Source: Streptomyces lydicus
GTDB taxonomy: Bacteria; Actinomycetota; Actinomycetes; Streptomycetales; Streptomycetaceae
Direction of reading: 5' to 3'
Assembly (NCBI RefSeq): GCF_004125265.1
Contig: NZ_RDTE01000003.1
Coordinates: 3,720,001 to 3,784,000, forward strand
Length of the DNA: 64,000 nucleotides
Below the pieces are notes generated by a model. It was not told the origin of the DNA. It saw nothing but the letters and a program-made list of their open reading frames with translations, and searched no databases. Position 1 is the first letter of the stretch; each line of letters starts with the position of its first letter. The position numbers were made by a program, and so were the translations under genes. Positions 18,952-26,953 of the stretch are shown here, piece after piece.

Positions 18952-19622
18952 AACTTGTAGCCCAGGCCGCGGACCGTGACGAGGTAGCGCGGCGCGCCCG
19001 GGTCGGGTTCGATCTTGGCGCGCAGTCGCTTGACGTGCACGTCCAGGGTCTTGGTGTCGCCCACGTAGTCGGCACCCCAGACCCGGTCGATGAGCTGCAT
19101 CCGGGTCAGCACGCGCCCGGCGTTGCGCAGCAGCATCTCCAGGAGGTCGAACTCCTTCAGGGGCAGGTCGACCTTGCCGCCGGAGACCGTGACGACATGG
19201 CGGTCCACGTCCATCCGGACCGGGCCGGCCTCCAGGGCCTGCGGGGTGACCTCCTCCGGCTCGCCGCGGCGGCGCATCACCGCACGGATGCGGGCGACCA
19301 GTTCGCGGGAGGAGAAGGGCTTGGTGACGTAGTCGTCGGCCCCTATCTCCAGACCGACGACCTTGTCGATCTCGCTGTCCTTGGCGGTCACCATGATGAC
19401 CGGGACGTTGGACCGGCCACGCAGCTGGCGGCAGACCTCGGTGCCGGGCAGGCCCGGCAGCATCAGGTCGAGGAGGACGAGGTCGGCGCCGTTGCGCTCG
19501 AACTCGTCGAGTCCGTCGGGGCCCGTAGCCGCGATGGCGACCTCGAAACCCTCCTTGCGGAGCATGTACGACAGTGCGTCGCTGAACGATTCCTCGTCCT
19601 CGACGACAAGCACTCGGGTCAC
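18942..19622 (-). CDS. phoP: Phosphate response regulator PhoP
   Basis: The 226-residue OmpR-family response regulator controls the Pho regulon by binding direct-repeat PHO boxes. The receiver domain has the acidic pocket EDEES, the phospho-acceptor D52 in LVLLDLMLPG, and T/K switch residues in IMVTAKDSE and VTKPFS. The winged-helix domain runs from about residue 130, with TLDVHVKRLRAKIEPDPG as recognition region. It matches the Streptomyces PhoP sequence almost throughout from memory. The GTG overlaps the phoR stop by four bases, so sensor and regulator are co-translated. Confidence 0.97.
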   Translation of the reverse strand: MTRVLVVEDEESFSDALSYMLRKEGFEVAIAATGPDGLDEFERNGADLVLLDLMLPGLPGTEVCRQLRGRSNVPVIMVTAKDSEIDKVVGLEIGADDYVTKPFSSRELVARIRAVMRRRGEPEEVTPQALEAGPVRMDVDRHVVTVSGGKVDLPLKEFDLLEMLLRNAGRVLTRMQLIDRVWGADYVGDTKTLDVHVKRLRAKIEPDPGAPRYLVTVRGLGYKFEP

Positions 19623-20941
19623 GGAAGGACCTCCGGGGCTGGATGAGCAGGGAGCGGATCGTTGAAGGTCTCGTACGGGCGGTCCTCGTCGTCGAGGCCC
19701 TCCGCGGAGGGGTCGGCGGGCCGTTCGCGGTCGCGTACGGCTCCGGCTTCCGGGAGACGCAGGGTGAAGGTGGAGCCCTGTCCCTCAGCGCTCCACACCG
19801 TGACCTCCCCGCCGTGCGAGGCGGCCACATGCTTGACGATGGCGAGGCCGAGGCCGGTCCCGCCGGTGGCGCGCGAGCGCGCCGGGTCCACACGGTAGAA
19901 CCGCTCGAAGACGCGGTCACGGTCCTTTTCGGATATCCCGATGCCCTGGTCGGTCACCGCGATCTCGATCAGGTCGCCGCCGGGCGCGGAGATCCGGCGC
20001 CCGGCGATCCCGACGCGGGTGCGCGCCGGGGAGTAGTTGACGGCGTTCTCGACGAGATTGCCCAGGGCCGCGGCGAGCTGGCCGCGGTTTCCCCATACGT
20101 GCAGGTCAGCGGCACCGTCCTCGCGTCGCCCGGCGCCGCCCCGAGTGGCGGAACCGCTGGGTCCGCTGAGGGAGCTGGCCATGGTGATCTGCTTGGCGCC
20201 GGCCTGCTGGCGGCAGCGGTCCATCGCCTCGGCGACCAGCTCGTCGACCCGGACCGGCTCGGCGTCCTCCAGCGGGTTGTCGTTCTGCACCCGGGAGAGG
20301 TCGATGAGCTCCTGGACGAGGTTGGTCAGGCGGGTGGCCTCGTTCTGCATCCGGCCGGCGAAGCGCTCGACGGCCTCGGGGTCGTCGCTGGCGTCCATCA
20401 CGGCCTCGGAGAGCAGCGACAGGGCGCCGACGGGGGTCTTGAGCTCATGGCTGACGTTGGCCACGAAGTCGCGGCGGACCGCCTCTATCCGGCGGGCCTC
20501 CGTCAGGTCCTCGACCAGCAGCAGGACGAGCCGGGAGCCGAGCGGGGCGACTCTGGCGGAGACCGCGAGCGCTTCGCCACGGCCGGTGCCGCGGCGCGGC
20601 AGGTCCAGCTCGACCTGGCGTATCTCGCCGTCCCTGCGGGTGTCGCGGGCCATCTGCATCATCGGCTCGACGGCGAGCTTGCCGCCCCGGACCAGCCCGA
20701 GGGCGTAGGCGGCGGAGCTGGCCTTGACGACGGCGTCGGCCTCGTCGAGGACCACGGCCGAGGAGCGGAGCACCGACAGGACGGTGTCGACCCCGGGCGG
20801 CAGCACGGCCTCCGTGTGCAGGGAGGTACGGGTGGGTTTGGCCTGGTCGCGTTCGCTCCAGCGGAACGCCAGCATGGCGAAGACACCGGTACAGAGCCCG
20901 GCGATCGCAGCCACTGCGGCGACGGCCGCGTCCACGTTCAT
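19619..20941 (-). CDS. phoR: Phosphate sensor histidine kinase PhoR
   Basis: The 440-residue membrane kinase phosphorylates PhoP under phosphate limitation. It has one N-terminal membrane helix (AAVAAVAAIAGLCTGVFAML), a PAS-like region, then the HisKA motif with H165 in NVSHELKTPVGAL. The ATPase has N-box GNLVENAVNYSP, G1 VTDQGIGIS, F-box RFYRVDP and G2 GGTGLGLAIVK. A roughly 20-residue Ser/Gly/Arg insertion around residues 255-280 and a 40-residue acidic tail are extra. It is divergent from phoU across a region with PHO boxes, implying autoregulation. Confidence 0.96.
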   Translation of the reverse strand: MNVDAAVAAVAAIAGLCTGVFAMLAFRWSERDQAKPTRTSLHTEAVLPPGVDTVLSVLRSSAVVLDEADAVVKASSAAYALGLVRGGKLAVEPMMQMARDTRRDGEIRQVELDLPRRGTGRGEALAVSARVAPLGSRLVLLLVEDLTEARRIEAVRRDFVANVSHELKTPVGALSLLSEAVMDASDDPEAVERFAGRMQNEATRLTNLVQELIDLSRVQNDNPLEDAEPVRVDELVAEAMDRCRQQAGAKQITMASSLSGPSGSATRGGAGRREDGAADLHVWGNRGQLAAALGNLVENAVNYSPARTRVGIAGRRISAPGGDLIEIAVTDQGIGISEKDRDRVFERFYRVDPARSRATGGTGLGLAIVKHVAASHGGEVTVWSAEGQGSTFTLRLPEAGAVRDRERPADPSAEGLDDEDRPYETFNDPLPAHPAPEVLP

Positions 20942-21014
20942 GACTCCAGGTTATGCGCCGGGTCGGACACTTCCCCAGCCTTGCGGGGCCCTGCCCGAAC
21001 AGCCGTCGCCCAGA

Positions 21015-21047
21015 GTTCACCGTGCCGTCCGCGCTGGTTCACTCCGG
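21015..21047. promoter_or_regulatory. PHO box cluster 1
   Basis: Three 11-base units in register: GTTCACCGTGC, CGTCCGCGCTG, GTTCACTCCGG. The outer two match the Streptomyces PhoP direct-repeat consensus (G/T)TTCACC with 11-bp phasing; the middle one is weak. The cluster lies about 75 bases upstream of phoR in the divergent region. PhoP binding is inferred. Confidence 0.75.
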
Positions 21048-21176
21048 AGGCCGGTGCGGGGCGGGCGGCTGCCCGGCAGATGCCCCTAGGGAGAACGACG
21101 CGGGCGCACTGCCGCTCCGGCGCTCGGCCAGGTGAACCGCACCCCCGCCCCCGGGGCCGTGGATGCGTCGCCCAGA

Positions 21177-21209
21177 GTTCACCTTCACGTCGGCGCCGGT
21201 TCACCCCCG
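21177..21209. promoter_or_regulatory. PHO box cluster 2
   Basis: Units GTTCACCTTCA, CGTCGGCGCCG and GTTCACCCCCG repeat the layout of cluster 1, and both clusters share the preceding block GTCGCCCAGA. A reversed GGTGAAC lies at 21131. The cluster is about 280 bases before phoU. The remaining gap 20942-21489 shows no gene. Confidence 0.72.
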
Positions 21210-21489
21210 GTGGCACCGCAGGTCGCGCGGTGCCCGCAGGGTGACGGTGCGGGTGCCGGACGGTGTGCACCGGCACGCGGCCGGACACCCTGCCGGACAC
21301 CCAGAGCGACCGCGGGGCCACGGCCCTCCGGAGCACCGGCGCCGCGGCGGGCCGGCCCCGTGGAGCCCCGTCCCTCCGGGCACGGGCCGCGCGGGCACCG
21401 GCCGTGAGAGCGTGGGCACAGGTCACCCTGCACCCCGTTCCACCTCCCACCACGCCACACCACCACATCGATGCGAGAGAAGGTCACAG

Positions 21490-22167
21490 ATGCGGGACGC
21501 GTACCACGAGGAGCTGGATTCGATCGGCGAGGGCCTGGTCGAGATGGCCCGGCTCGTCGGCTCCGCGATCGGGCGCGCCACCACGGCGATACTCGACGCG
21601 GACCTCAAGCTGGCCGAGAACGTCATCGCCGCCGACGAGAAGGTCGACGACCTCCAGCGCGATCTGGAGGCCCGCGCGATCGCCCTGCTGGCGCGGCAGC
21701 AGCCGGTCGCCACCGACCTGCGGATCGTCGTCACCTCGCTGCGGATGAGCGCCGACCTGGAGCGCTCCGGCGACCTGGCCCAGCACGTGGCCAAGCTGGC
21801 CCGGCTGCGCTTCCCGCAGTCGGCCGTTCCGCAGGATCTGCACGCCACCATCCTGGAGATGGGGCAGCTGGCGCAGCGCCTGATGGCCAAGGCCGCCGAG
21901 GTCATCATCACCAAGGACGTCGATCTCGCGCTGCAGCTGGAGCAGGACGACGACGCGATGGACATGCTGCACCGCACCCTCTTCCAGCACCTGATGGACG
22001 ACCGCTGGAAGCACGGCATCGAGACGGCCGTGGACGTGACGCTGCTGGGCCGCTACTACGAGCGCTTCGCGGACCACGCGGTCTCCGTCGCCAAGCGGGT
22101 CGTCTACCTCGTGACCGGCGAGCACGCCGACGAGATCGCCCCGCCGACGGCGGTGGAGGGCGCGTAA
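21490..22167 (+). CDS. phoU: Phosphate uptake regulator PhoU
   Basis: The 225-residue all-alpha protein consists of two PhoU three-helix bundles that damp PhoR signalling and modulate Pst transport when phosphate is plentiful. Metal-cluster motifs are visible as ERSGDLAQHVAKLARL in the first repeat and YYERFADHAVSVAKRVVYL in the second (E/DxxxD type). ATG 21490 follows AGAAGG; frame extensions upstream are GC artefacts. It is divergent from phoR and shares the PHO-box region, the standard Streptomyces layout. Confidence 0.96.
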   Translation: MRDAYHEELDSIGEGLVEMARLVGSAIGRATTAILDADLKLAENVIAADEKVDDLQRDLEARAIALLARQQPVATDLRIVVTSLRMSADLERSGDLAQHVAKLARLRFPQSAVPQDLHATILEMGQLAQRLMAKAAEVIITKDVDLALQLEQDDDAMDMLHRTLFQHLMDDRWKHGIETAVDVTLLGRYYERFADHAVSVAKRVVYLVTGEHADEIAPPTAVEGA

Positions 22168-22355
22168 GCGCGGAGGCGGGGCGTGGCTGCGGCAGCCGCA
22201 GCGGCAGCAGGAGGCGTGTGGCGCGGCGGCGGGCGGAAGGCGCGAGTCCGCCTCCGGAGCCGCCGCGCGCCGTTGACGTGTGCCTCCACGCGCCGTTGAC
22301 GCGCCTCGTCGCCCGGGCTTGCAATGGGCACCAGGTGACCCCTAGGAGGCAATGC

Positions 22356-22514
22356 ATGGCACCCATGGCGGACTCCCCCAACCCCGCACTCCAGGACGCC
22401 CCGACACCCGTCGGGCGTCCGCTGCTCCCTGTGCTCGGCGCCTGCGGCTGCGGCTCCGGCTGTAGCTGCGGCTGCCAGTCGGGCGGCCCGTGCCAGTGCG
22501 GCGGCGGCTGCTAG
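22356..22514 (+). CDS. Cysteine-rich mini-protein (metal-binding candidate)
   Basis: The 52-residue protein has a perfect AGGAGG six bases before ATG 22356. The first 29 residues are Pro/Ala rich. The C-terminal 23 residues carry nine cysteines in CGCGSGCSCGC and PCQCGGGC, a spacing seen in metallothionein-like and [metal-thiolate] peptides. No signal peptide is visible. It lies 188 bases after phoU on the same strand. The strong ribosome site and clean stop argue for a real gene. Metal binding is inference from Cys density; I do not know a named family. Confidence 0.75.
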   Translation: MAPMADSPNPALQDAPTPVGRPLLPVLGACGCGSGCSCGCQSGGPCQCGGGC

Positions 22515-22638
22515 CCACCCTGCGCGGCACGGCGCCATCGCGGCACGGCGCCACGGTTCCCTTGCGGCACACCGCCGCCGCGGTACGGCGCCGCCTGCGA
22601 TACGGCGCCGTCGCGGCACTACGGCACAGCGCCATTGC

Positions 22639-22670
22639 GGCCCCGGCCGGATGCTCATCCGGCCGGGGCC
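22639..22670 (+). terminator. Perfect 14-bp hairpin after the Cys-rich gene
   Basis: GGCCCCGGCCGGAT and its exact complement flank a GCTC loop and are followed by GTTT. The 124 bases before it carry repeated GCGGCACGGCGCCA-like blocks. It ends the phoU/Cys-rich transcript. It also overlaps the ATG at 22651, arguing against that start for the next reading frame. Confidence 0.8.
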
Positions 22671-22710
22671 GTTTGCCGATCGGTCGGTCCCTCGGCGGCC
22701 GGTCACAGAC

Positions 22711-23220
22711 TTGGCCGTCCCGTGGCCGCTGACCAGCGCCGCCGGCTTCCTCGCCGGCGCGTCCCTGTACCGGCAGGCCGGATACCGGGGCGAGCTGGTG
22801 GTCCTGGCGGTACGCGCGGCCGACTCCCGGCAGGGCACGGCCACCCGCTACGCCCAGGTGAGCCGGTACGGCGTGCCCGCGCGGTTCACCGCCACCGCCG
22901 GACACGACGCCTGCTTCGCCGTCCTTGCCGAGACGATCGCCCTGGCCGAGCAGATGACTGTGGTCGATGAGGTGGTGGTGATGCGGCGCGACACCCACTG
23001 CCTCTACCGCAACCCCCTGACCGACCAGGGCTGGACTCGGAGCCCCGCCGCCGGCCTCGCCGTGATCGCGGAGCACTACCGCCCCTACACCTCCGAGGAA
23101 GCCGCCGTGTTCTGGGCCGCCCAGCACCGGCTGCACACCGTTGTGCCGCTGTACCGCGACGGCCTTGTTGCGATCGCCGGGCCGGCCTGCCCGCTGATGC
23201 CCGCTCAGCGGCCGCACTAG
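22711..23220 (+). CDS. Hypothetical protein, possibly truncated
   Basis: An open frame of about 169 residues with Streptomyces-like codon use (ELVVLAVRAADSRQG, TVVDEVVVMRRDTHCLYRNPL, YRPYTSEEAAVFWAAQHRL). No clean start is visible: ATG 22651 lies in the terminator loop, and TTG 22711 has no ribosome site. I do not recognise a family. It may be the remains of a longer gene that lost its 5' end, as the region downstream to 26 kb contains other fragments. Coding status is uncertain. Confidence 0.4.
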   Translation: MAVPWPLTSAAGFLAGASLYRQAGYRGELVVLAVRAADSRQGTATRYAQVSRYGVPARFTATAGHDACFAVLAETIALAEQMTVVDEVVVMRRDTHCLYRNPLTDQGWTRSPAAGLAVIAEHYRPYTSEEAAVFWAAQHRLHTVVPLYRDGLVAIAGPACPLMPAQRPH

Positions 23221-23225
23221 CTCGC

Positions 23226-23354
23226 CATGAGCCGCTGGAGGAGTACCTGCGCCGCGGCGGGCCGGCCTCCCGGTTCGGCCGGGCGCTGCCGCAGCAGATG
23301 CGGTCCGCGCTGTCCGACGTCGCCCAGGCCCTGCTCCTACTCACCCACCTGCCG
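23226..23354 (+). pseudogene. Short coding remnant
   Basis: In a different frame from the preceding gene, this stretch reads EPLEEYLRRGGPASRFGRAL and then MRSALSDVAQALLLLTHLP, with coding-like composition. It has no start and runs straight into a terminator hairpin. It looks like the tail of a gene of unknown family. Confidence 0.3.
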
Positions 23355-23381
23355 AAGGGCCCAGGTATTTCCTGGGCCCTT
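23355..23381. terminator. 11-bp hairpin with T-run between the remnant and the MFS gene
   Basis: AAGGGCCCAGG, loop TATTT, CCTGGGCCCTT is a perfect stem followed by TCTCT. It lies 21 bases past the MFS stop on the minus strand and can terminate both directions. Confidence 0.75.
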
Positions 23382-23401
23382 TCTCTGTTCCGGCTTCGCC
23401 G

Positions 23402-24664
23402 TCAGCCCATCCGTGCCTCGTCGCCGACGGCCGGGGCGTGCGCGGCGGCCGGCTCCGCGGGGGCGGCGATCCGGTTCTGCCGCCGGCTCGGCCTGACCAA
23501 CAGCGTCAGCAGGGTGATCGCGGCGGTGAGCAGGAACGCCGCCCGGAGGCTGTAGTGATCGGCGAAGGCCCCAAGGGCCGCCGGGCCGACGACGGTTCCG
23601 ATGCCGAGGAAGAACACGGCGGAGCTGAAGCCGGTCGAGGGCTGCTCGGGGAAGACCTGATAGCTCCAGACCGCGAGCAGGCCCGAACCGGCCATGAACG
23701 CGGGGCCGTAGAGGACCGCGGAGGCGGCCACGGCCGGGATCGCGCCCGGCGCGATGCCCAGCAGTGCGATGGCGGCAGCCATGGCGAGGAACAGATAGAC
23801 CTGCGTACGCCGCAGGCCCTGCCGCGCGATGAGCACACCGGTGAACACACCGGCCGTACCGGCCAGGCCCATCAGCGTCCAGAACAGCGGGCCGGTGGGG
23901 TCGCCCTCCTTGAGGTCCTGGGAGACGGCGTCCACCGCGAACATCCAGTAGACCGCGCCGATGAGGCCATAGGACAGCGCCGTCAGGTAGAGCGGCACGG
24001 CCTGGACGCGGGCGAACCAGCGCAGGCTCATGCGCTGCGCGGAGCCTTCCGTGGTCCTGCGGTGCGGACCACCGGGCAGGATGCGGGCGTTGTAGAGGGT
24101 CACGGCCAGCGCGGCCACGGCGAACGCGGTCCAGGCGTACTGCCAGGCAGGGCCCTTGGCGATGATGGCCAGCGGGCCTGCCACGACGACGGCGAAGGCC
24201 GTGCCGCTGGGGATCAGCGCCATGACGCGTTCGCGCTGCCGCTCGGGCACCATGCGGTCCACCGCGTCGGAGTACGGCGCCCAGGCGAAGCCCGGGCTGA
24301 GTCCGGCCATGACCAGGCCGGCGACCAGCATGCCGGTGCCCTCCGCGTAGGCCACCAGCAGCATGCCGGCCGCGGCGGAGAGACCGCCCGCGATCACCAG
24401 CGGCCGCGGGCCGAAGCGCGCCGAGAGGACGCCGACGATGAGCAGCGCGATGAGATAGCTGATGTAGGTGGCGCTGCCGATCAGGCCCACCAGCGAGACC
24501 GAAAGATCGAATTCGTTACGAATCTCCGGCAGGAAGAGACCGTATCCGTACCGGGCGAACCCGAAGGTCACGCCCTGGGCTGCCACCCCCGCGATGCCGA
24601 CCTTCCACGCGGCCGACGGCCACTGTAATTCCCGGTGCTGGTCCGGTACCTGGTCCTGATCCAT
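23402..24664 (-). CDS. MFS transporter (YbfB/YjiJ-like)
   Basis: The 420-residue protein has about twelve membrane helices. The first contains GVTFGFARYGYGLFLPEIR, followed by a loop-2 motif variant VLSARFGPRPLVI. It resembles the YbfB/YjiJ branch of the major facilitator superfamily, whose substrates are mostly unknown. ATG 24664 has AAAGG nine bases upstream. It is 72 bases downstream of a TetR gene on the same strand, and the pair has operators in front, so it is probably a ligand-inducible exporter. The substrate cannot be told. Confidence 0.85.
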   Translation of the reverse strand: MDQDQVPDQHRELQWPSAAWKVGIAGVAAQGVTFGFARYGYGLFLPEIRNEFDLSVSLVGLIGSATYISYLIALLIVGVLSARFGPRPLVIAGGLSAAAGMLLVAYAEGTGMLVAGLVMAGLSPGFAWAPYSDAVDRMVPERQRERVMALIPSGTAFAVVVAGPLAIIAKGPAWQYAWTAFAVAALAVTLYNARILPGGPHRRTTEGSAQRMSLRWFARVQAVPLYLTALSYGLIGAVYWMFAVDAVSQDLKEGDPTGPLFWTLMGLAGTAGVFTGVLIARQGLRRTQVYLFLAMAAAIALLGIAPGAIPAVAASAVLYGPAFMAGSGLLAVWSYQVFPEQPSTGFSSAVFFLGIGTVVGPAALGAFADHYSLRAAFLLTAAITLLTLLVRPSRRQNRIAAPAEPAAAHAPAVGDEARMG

Positions 24665-24736
24665 AAAAAACGGCCTTTCTCAACGAGACGTTCTGTTGCC
24701 AACCGTGCGGGGGGGCTGGGAGACTCCGTCGGCCGC

Positions 24737-25342
24737 TCAACTACCGCCCTCCCGGCGGGGCCAGGTCCCCAGGAGCCGCGCCACGGCTGCGCGGGCCTTG
24801 CTGATGGCGTCCTCCACCGTCCCCAGTGCCTGGGTGGTGGTCGCGCCCTCGTAGAGCATGAGGAGGGTGTCGGTCAGGTCTGCCGCGTTTTCATAGCCGG
24901 CTCGGTGGACGAGCGAGCTGATGTCCTCGCGGAGCTCGGCCTTGTGGGCCGTCACGATCGTCCGGGCGGGGTGATCTCGATGGGCCAGTTCGGCCGCGGC
25001 GTTCGCGAAGGAGCAGCCGCGGAAGCCGCGCTCGGAGTGGCAGATCCCCAGCGCGTCGAAGACGGCGAGGAGCCGGTCGCGCGGGTCGTCACCGGCTGCC
25101 TCCCAGGTGAGGTCCAGCAGCTTGCGCCAGCGGGCGTCCCGCTCCTCCAGATACGCGACTACCAGGGCATCCTTGCCTCGAAAGTGCTTGTAGAAGGTCA
25201 TCCGCGCGACATCGGCGGCCTCGATGAGGGCGTCGACCCCGGTGGTCTCGATGCCCTTGGCGTAGAAGAGGTCGTCGGCCGCGGTCAGCAGCCTGTTCCG
25301 GGCGGAGGGCCGGGGCGGTGGTTCAGCTCCGTGGACGTTCAC
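24737..25342 (-). CDS. TetR-family regulator
   Basis: The 201-residue repressor has the TetR helix-turn-helix at residues 15-60 (LLTAADDLFYAKGIETTGVD and ARMTFYKHFRGKDALV). The C-terminal ligand domain resembles TetR_C members, with CHSERGFRGCSFANAAAELA. It precedes the MFS gene and is preceded by two near-identical operator-like repeats, so autorepression of the pair is likely. ATG 25342 has no strong ribosome site and may be leaderless. Confidence 0.9.
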   Translation of the reverse strand: MNVHGAEPPPRPSARNRLLTAADDLFYAKGIETTGVDALIEAADVARMTFYKHFRGKDALVVAYLEERDARWRKLLDLTWEAAGDDPRDRLLAVFDALGICHSERGFRGCSFANAAAELAHRDHPARTIVTAHKAELREDISSLVHRAGYENAADLTDTLLMLYEGATTTQALGTVEDAISKARAAVARLLGTWPRREGGS

Positions 25343-25351
25343 CAGAACAAC

Positions 25352-25391
25352 TATACGGACCGTTCTATCTACTGTATACCGACCGTTCTAT
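25352..25391. promoter_or_regulatory. Two TetR operator-like direct repeats
   Basis: TATACGGACCGTTCTAT (25352-25368) and TATACCGACCGTTCTAT (25375-25391) differ at one base and are spaced 23 bp apart, starting 10 bases before the TetR ATG. Each contains an imperfect dyad around GACCGTTC/GAACGGTC. They are good candidates for the TetR operator of the TetR-MFS unit. Confidence 0.65.
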
Positions 25392-25428
25392 TTACCGGGT
25401 CGGACGGGCCTCCAGCTCATGCAGCAGG

Positions 25429-25554
25429 ATTGTGAGCAACGAGGACGCCTGCCGGATCGTCGGAGTGAACTCGAAGACCGGCAGGCGCTGGCGCAACGGA
25501 CGTAGACCGTCCGGCCGGAGCAAGGCGGCACCACCGGTTCGTCCGGTGGTCCAG
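25429..25554 (+). pseudogene. IS30-family transposase N-terminal remnant
   Basis: The frame reads NEDACRIVGVNSKTGRRWRN then GRRPSGRSKAAPP, which is the conserved N-terminal helix-turn-helix region of IS30-like transposases. The DDE domain is absent, and no inverted repeats are evident. It is a relic of an insertion that lies directly beside the TetR operators. Confidence 0.6.
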
Positions 25555-25662
25555 CCGTACGACGTTGACGAGGCGGTAGCCCCCTGGGCGCTGATGCGGT
25601 CGATGTCGCTGCGGTAGGCGTCCTTGACGGCGTCGGAATCGGCGCCAGGCGGCAGCGGGTCC

Positions 25663-25983
25663 GTGATCACCCAGCGCTCGCACGGCCTGCCGCTCCACCT
25701 GGACCTGGCCGTCGCCCGCTTCCTGGAGATCCGCCGCACCGGTCGCAGCCTCTCCCCCGCCGACTTCGACCACACCTTCCCCGCCCTCATCGCCCGCGCC
25801 CTGTCCGACCTCACCGCCGACGAGCGCCACGTCCTGCGCAGCGCCGGCCTGCTGGACGCCTTCGACCTCGACCTGGCCACCCAGGCCGCGGGGCCGGCCC
25901 ACCAGGCGGCCGCCCGCCGGCTCGTCGAACGGCCGCTGGTCACCGAGAATCCGTACGCGATCTGGCCCATAGAGCGTCCATGA
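25663..25983 (+). pseudogene. Fragment of an NTPase/TPR (NB-ARC-like) protein
   Basis: The stretch SHGLPLHLDLAVARFLEIRR to ADERHVLRSAGLLDAFDLDL, then HQAAARRLVERPLV, matches my memory of the middle of large Streptomyces ATP-binding TPR proteins, where it follows the nucleotide-binding domain. No Walker motifs or TPR repeats remain, so the gene is truncated at both ends. The rest of 25555-26181 shows nothing I can support. Confidence 0.5.
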
Positions 25984-26181
25984 CGGCTGAGGCCCGTGCA
26001 GTCGCAGAGAGTCCCGACGCCACCCCGCCTGCCTCGGCCCTCCGCCACGCTTGCCTGACCACGCAGAGGACAGCGGCGATCTTGATCGATGCGAAGACGG
26101 TGGGCGCCTCCCGAGCACCGGACCACCCGCCTCGCCGGGAACTCGAGAGACTTGGCCGTCTCGCGGCCGGTCAGCGGTAGG

Positions 26182-26430
26182 TCAGAGCGAGACCGACAGC
26201 GGGTGGATCTCGTCGGCCTTGTGGCCGGCCCGCTCGTGAATGCGCTGCACGGCCCCCGCCGACGGCGCGTCCGACAGGCAGAAGACATCCCCGGATTCGG
26301 TGTCGGCCCAGGCGTGCTCGAAGGTCACACCTTCTTCGCTCTGAATGGCGAGATCGGCCTGGTGCGCCGCCTTGATGTCATCGGGGCCGAGACCCTTCAT
26401 ACCGTGATGAACGTCCATGAATTTGGGCAT
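26182..26430 (-). CDS. DUF4242 small protein (nickel-binding family, SCO4226-like)
   Basis: The 82-residue protein is a ferredoxin-like alpha/beta fold: MPKFMDVHHGMKGLGPDDI, then TFEHAWADTESGDVFCLSDA and AVQRIHERAGHKADEI. A member of this family from S. coelicolor (SCO4226) has been described as a nickel-binding dimer; the Met/His-rich first strand and the final GHKAD helix are shared, as I recall. ATG 26430 has AAGGA nine bases upstream, better than ATG 26439. It stands alone. Nickel binding is family knowledge, not shown here. Confidence 0.85.
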   Translation of the reverse strand: MPKFMDVHHGMKGLGPDDIKAAHQADLAIQSEEGVTFEHAWADTESGDVFCLSDAPSAGAVQRIHERAGHKADEIHPLSVSL

Positions 26431-26621
26431 CGGGCTCATCCTTCCGGTCGTGGGCGATCAGTCGCCCCGAGCCCCCCGGCGCTCCCCGCGCCCCTCCCTC
26501 CATGCTGCATCCGGACGCCGCGGTCCTCGCCCCAAGCCCGACGGCTCATCTCGCGTGGCGCGGCCGTACCCGGCCGGGGCCGGTCGGGCCTGGCTCGGCC
26601 CGGGTGCGGCCCCGCTCGGCT

Positions 26622-26665
26622 GGCTCGGCTCGGCGGCTCGGCTCGGCTCGGCTCGGCTCGGCTCG
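26622..26665. repeat. GGCTC pentanucleotide microsatellite in the gap 26431-26953
   Basis: Eight or more GGCTC units, with one GGC interruption, form a pure 5-base array. The 523-base gap around it holds no convincing gene; open frames through it arise from the repeat. Further GGCTCGG copies lie just before the array. Confidence 0.8.
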
Positions 26666-26953
26666 TCCAGAGGAGACTCGTACGGCCGGACTCCCCTGCC
26701 CCGACCGATCGGCGGAAGCACTCATCGCGCCGCATCCCCGCCCCATAAACTTCCGATGCACCGGGCAACTCGGCCCACGAGGCGGGGCCGAAGCCCAGGG
26801 CGCGCCTTCCCCGCAGGGCGTGCCTTCCCCACAGGACGGTCCGATGACCCCTCTCCCTGAGGTGGGGCCTCTCCACAGGCTGGGACCCGGCGCCCTGGTT
26901 CGACAGCCATCCACTCCTATGGGCCGCCTCCCAACACGATCGCGGAGATCCGC

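Noticed and set aside
19643..21244. 533-codon plus-strand frame opposite phoR
   Set aside because: It is antisense to the kinase and ends in the PHO-box region; composition is typical of shadow frames.
25392..26288. 298-codon minus-strand frame with WVITDPLPPGADSDAVKDAY
   Set aside because: A short stretch looks protein-like, but the frame spans the IS30 and NTPase remnants and has no start; not enough to call a gene.
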